Below are positions 48,669 to 50,633 of a stretch of 50,633 nucleotides of DNA, piece by piece (within the stretch, counting starts at the first letter, position 1; each line of letters begins with the position of its first letter). The DNA lies in the NCBI GenBank assembly GCA_037386965.1, contig JARRLN010000008.1, forward strand, positions 1 through 50,633, read 5' to 3'. This DNA comes from Nitrospirota bacterium. GTDB taxonomy: Bacteria > Nitrospirota > Thermodesulfovibrionia > Thermodesulfovibrionales > JdFR-86. Made by a program: the position numbers and the translations under genes. Under the pieces are notes generated by a model. The model made no database searches and had not been told where the DNA came from. It saw nothing but the letters and a program-made list of their open reading frames with translations.

Positions 48669-49252
48669 GAAAAGTGACCGAGACAAGAAAGACCAGGGAG
48701 ACGGACATCTCCCTTACGCTTGAGCTGGACGGGCGGGGAAAGTACGCCGTGGCCACCGGCATTGCCTTCCTCGACCACATGCTTGAGCTTATGAGCAAGC
48801 ACGGCCTTCTGGACCTCACGGTGAAAGCCAAGGGCGACGTGCACGTGGACGACCACCACACCGTGGAGGACGTGGGCCTGGTGCTGGGGGCCGCCCTCAA
48901 ACGCGCCCTGGGGGACATGAAGGGGGTGCGGCGGTACGGAAGCGCCCGGGTGCCCATGGACGAGGCCCTGGCCGAGGTGAGCCTGGACCTGAGCGGGAGG
49001 CCCTTTCTGGTCTACCAGGTCAGCTATCCCAAGCGCTCCCGCATCAAGGGCTTCGACGTGGACCTGGTGCAGGACTTTCTCCAGGCGCTCTCCACTGCTG
49101 CGGGCATGACGCTCCACGTCTCTGTGCCCTACGGGCGGAACACCCACCACATGGTGGAGGCGGTCTTCAAGGCCCTGGGGCGCGCCGTGCGCGAGGCCGT
49201 GGAGGTGGACCCCCGGGTGAAGGGCGTGCCCTCCACCAAGGGGAAGATATAG
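48665..49252 (+). CDS. hisB: Imidazoleglycerol-phosphate dehydratase
   Basis: A 195-aa enzyme (monofunctional, without the phosphatase half) that removes water from imidazole glycerol phosphate. Metal-binding blocks: TGIAFLDHMLELMSKHG, DVHVDDHHTVEDVGLVLG, and AGMTLHVSVPYGRNTHHMVEAVFKALGRAVR. It overlaps hisC by 4 nt. The remaining his genes are not in the window. It converges with the DpnI-like gene with only 4 nt between the stops and no terminator. Confidence 0.96.
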   Translation: MRKVTETRKTRETDISLTLELDGRGKYAVATGIAFLDHMLELMSKHGLLDLTVKAKGDVHVDDHHTVEDVGLVLGAALKRALGDMKGVRRYGSARVPMDEALAEVSLDLSGRPFLVYQVSYPKRSRIKGFDVDLVQDFLQALSTAAGMTLHVSVPYGRNTHHMVEAVFKALGRAVREAVEVDPRVKGVPSTKGKI

Positions 49253-49256
49253 GGTT

Positions 49257-50027
49257 TCAGACCCTCAGCCGGTAATGGCCGGGGGAGAGGAAGGTTAGCA
49301 TTCCCCTGTCCCGGAGGACCTGGAGCTGCTGGCGGATCTTGGGGCGGACGTTTTTGTTGGCTGGATGAAGCCTCTTTAGGGAAGCTTCGTACTCATAGAC
49401 CTCCCGCAATGTGAAATCTTCCTTGCCCAGGTCGCGCACGCATTTCAGGACATCCGCCAGCCAGCCCCTTTCATTGGCCTTTTGCTCCGAAAGAAACCTG
49501 AACCGCGCGTAGTCCTTCCGCACGTCACGGGGAGACATCGCGTGCCCGCCATGGATCAGCGGAATCCGGGCGTCCCCGGGCAGAGCGCCCAAAAGGATAT
49601 TGCATCCCTGCCAACCCGCGCGCCGTGCCTTGGGTGAAAGGGGGTTTCGCATCTCGATGCATGAGAGGGTGACGAAATGCCTTGGAACCAGAAGAAGGTT
49701 CTCCACGCATTTTGCATCCCTGCTGTAATGCATGAACAAGAAGTTCGGCGACCTGTCGTGTGCGATCGCCTCGGCCATGGGCGCATAGGCGGCGTCCGCG
49801 ACTTTGCTGCCCAGGGGCCTGCTCTGGCTCTTTAACTGGTACTGCTCCTTGCACCTGTCGCAGACGAAGTCAACGACCCTGGTGTTCTCGCGGGCTGGTA
49901 CCAATCGGTCGGCCCGGCACGAAACGCAGTAGAGGTTCGTTCGCGCCCAGCTTTCGGTTAGGACACGTGCTATCTGGGAACCACTCTTGTAGCCCGCCGC
50001 CTTAGAGGGATCAAAGCAAAGGTCCAT
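49257..50027 (-). CDS. DpnI-family endonuclease homologue (Gln at the catalytic Glu position)
   Basis: A 256-aa homologue of DpnI, the enzyme that cuts adenine-methylated GATC. The start ATG 50027 (MDLCFDPSKAAGYKSGSQIAR) aligns with the DpnI N-terminus; a GTG at 50063 would add 12 residues. With this start, zinc ligands Cys34, Cys37, Cys56, Cys59 and PD-(D/E)XK residues Asp53 and Lys66 fall at the DpnI numbers, but DpnI Glu64 is replaced by Gln (YQLK). The block PLSPKARRAGWQGCNILL and the C-terminal winged helix (FTLREVYEYEASLKRL, KIRQQLQVLRDRGMLTF) are preserved. An XRE gene precedes it. No GATC methylase is seen, as expected for a DpnI-type host. Confidence 0.9.
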   Translation of the reverse strand: MDLCFDPSKAAGYKSGSQIARVLTESWARTNLYCVSCRADRLVPARENTRVVDFVCDRCKEQYQLKSQSRPLGSKVADAAYAPMAEAIAHDRSPNFLFMHYSRDAKCVENLLLVPRHFVTLSCIEMRNPLSPKARRAGWQGCNILLGALPGDARIPLIHGGHAMSPRDVRKDYARFRFLSEQKANERGWLADVLKCVRDLGKEDFTLREVYEYEASLKRLHPANKNVRPKIRQQLQVLRDRGMLTFLSPGHYRLRV

Positions 50028-50101
50028 CTTTTCTGATATACGGGATAAGCCATCTCTTGCCACCCGCCCACTTGAGAAAGGGTTTCGCTTCTTGAGGGGT
50101 T

Positions 50102-50362
50102 TTATGCGTCTTCTTTCCCGTTCCGCCTGACATCATATATTCCCTTGAATATGTCATTGATTCTTACGTCCAGTGCGTCCGCGATGCGGAAAAGGGTCTT
50201 GAGTGACGGGTAGCGCAGGCCCCGCTCTATCTGCCCTATATAGGAGACATGGATGTCCGCCTTCTCCGAGAGCTTTTCCTGCGAGAGATGCTTTTTCTCC
50301 CTGAGCTTTTTGATGTTCTGGCCCAGGGCGAGGCAGCGGTCATCGGGCTTGGCCTGCGGCAT
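50102..50362 (-). CDS. XRE-family regulator upstream of the DpnI-like gene
   Basis: An 86-aa helix-turn-helix protein (LGQNIKKLREKKHLSQEKLSEKADIHVSYIGQIERGLRYPSLKTLFRIADALDVRINDIF). Its size matches the controller (C) proteins of restriction-modification systems. It is followed by the endonuclease gene after 74 nt. Its ATG lies 5 nt from a TATAGT hexamer without a Shine-Dalgarno site; leaderless C genes are known. Two perfect and one near-perfect copy of CTATTTGTAA lie upstream as likely operators. Confidence 0.85.
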   Translation of the reverse strand: MPQAKPDDRCLALGQNIKKLREKKHLSQEKLSEKADIHVSYIGQIERGLRYPSLKTLFRIADALDVRINDIFKGIYDVRRNGKEDA

Positions 50363-50367
50363 GGGGT

Positions 50368-50373
50368 ACTATA
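50368..50373 (-). promoter_or_regulatory. -10 TATAGT of the XRE gene, leaderless type
   Basis: TATAGT, 5 nt (ACCCC), ATG at 50362. The surrounding sequence is AT-rich. Confidence 0.48.
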
Positions 50374-50379
50374 AATTTC

Positions 50380-50426
50380 TTACAAATAGTATTTAAAGAG
50401 ACTATATGTAATAAGGCTATTTGTAA
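50380..50426. promoter_or_regulatory. Operator-like repeats upstream of the XRE gene
   Basis: TTACAAATAG (50380-50389), CTATATGTAA (50402-50411) and CTATTTGTAA (50417-50426). The first and third are perfect inverted copies, the second has one mismatch. They sit just upstream of the -10, where a C-type regulator would bind. Confidence 0.55.
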
Positions 50427-50507
50427 TAGGAAAGTTGGAGGAGGGAAAGTTTATGACACCTTAAAAACTATGGAGAGGGTAAGAGGCGCTTCTCTACCAG
50501 GGGGCTA

Positions 50508-50533
50508 CACAAGGGGGACTTGCGTCCCCCTTG
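50508..50533. repeat. Palindrome identical to that after lptD
   Basis: CACAAGGGGGAC-TTGC-GTCCCCCTTG, identical over 26 nt to 13028-13053. It lies 9 nt past the stop of the partial gene at the window end and can serve as its terminator. Confidence 0.8.
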
Positions 50534-50541
50534 CGCGTTCC

Positions 50542-50633
50542 TTAGTTGTACCGGACGGTTATCTCGTAGTCTATGCTCGCGTGCTTGGCCGGAAGGTCAT
50601 CGCCCTTTCCGGGGCAGATGAGCTTGCCCGCGG
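50542..50633 (-). CDS. C-terminal end of an unidentified protein (cut by window edge)
   Basis: An open frame runs in from the window edge and ends with TAA at 50542-50544. The visible residues include GKLICPGKGDDLPAKHAS then IDYEITVRYN. It has gene-like codon use and a hairpin after the stop. I do not recognise the family from 30 residues. Confidence 0.55.
   Translation of the reverse strand, partial: AGKLICPGKGDDLPAKHASIDYEITVRYN

Noticed and set aside
1-50633. tRNA, rRNA, phage attachment sites or replication origin
   Set aside because: I looked for tRNA T-loops, rRNA core sequences and DnaA-box clusters and saw none; an automated tRNA search should confirm.

Overview
The window is a gene-dense, G+C-rich stretch of chromosome from a Gram-negative (diderm) bacterium. 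LptD, FtsEX with an EnvC-like activator, a CcsA-type cytochrome c biogenesis protein, long-form HisG, HemA/HemC and a minimal SufC/SufB pair are all present. This mix would fit a Nitrospirota-like or deltaproteobacterial-like lineage, but no rRNA or other marker in the window settles it. I saw no tRNA, rRNA, CRISPR array or intact transposase.

Layout. 1-5.7 kb: the end of maf; a minus-strand operon (SDR, SRPBCC, DUF523/DUF1722); two membrane proteins (DUF2301, DUF2914); and a CBM48-like protein behind a near-consensus promoter. 5.7-13 kb: a plus-strand run of a zinc-ribbon protein, trpB, trpA, an MBL hydrolase, accD, folC and lptD. 13.2-20.2 kb: minus-strand mobB-like, a small Cys protein, ccsA, hemA, hemC, a zinc-ribbon membrane protein, a TPR protein, oppD and oppF. 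20.6-26.9 kb: minus-strand topA, a 58-aa gene, dprA, argG and a DUF401 permease. 27-36.9 kb: plus-strand division genes (112-aa gene, ftsE, ftsX, envC-like, ctpA), an exonuclease, an MshEN protein, then a metal/redox block (CDF transporter, SufC, SufB, ArsC-like, superoxide reductase). 36.9-42.6 kb: a two-component pair, a ferritin-like protein, hemW, a CDF-like protein and a 3D-domain protein. 42.8-49.3 kb: relA/spoT, hisG, a duplicated VanZ protein, hisC and hisB. 49.3-50.6 kb: a DpnI-type endonuclease homologue with an XRE regulator, and the tail of one unknown gene.

Three things stand out beyond ordinary gene content. First, about sixteen transcription units have a sigma70-like -10 hexamer close to the start codon, most often exactly 6 nt before it, with no Shine-Dalgarno sequence. 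This suggests that leaderless mRNAs are routine here, while genes inside operons and a few others keep Shine-Dalgarno sites. Second, the spaces between genes are packed with dispersed palindromic repeats. The main family has an ACTGGT (or ACCAGT) core with arms that differ between copies yet stay self-complementary. These elements often touch or supply TAG stop codons, and copies have apparently expanded in frame inside sufC and possibly at the trpA 3' end. Third, the DpnI homologue carries Gln at the position of DpnI catalytic Glu64 and is preceded by an XRE gene with operator-like repeats.
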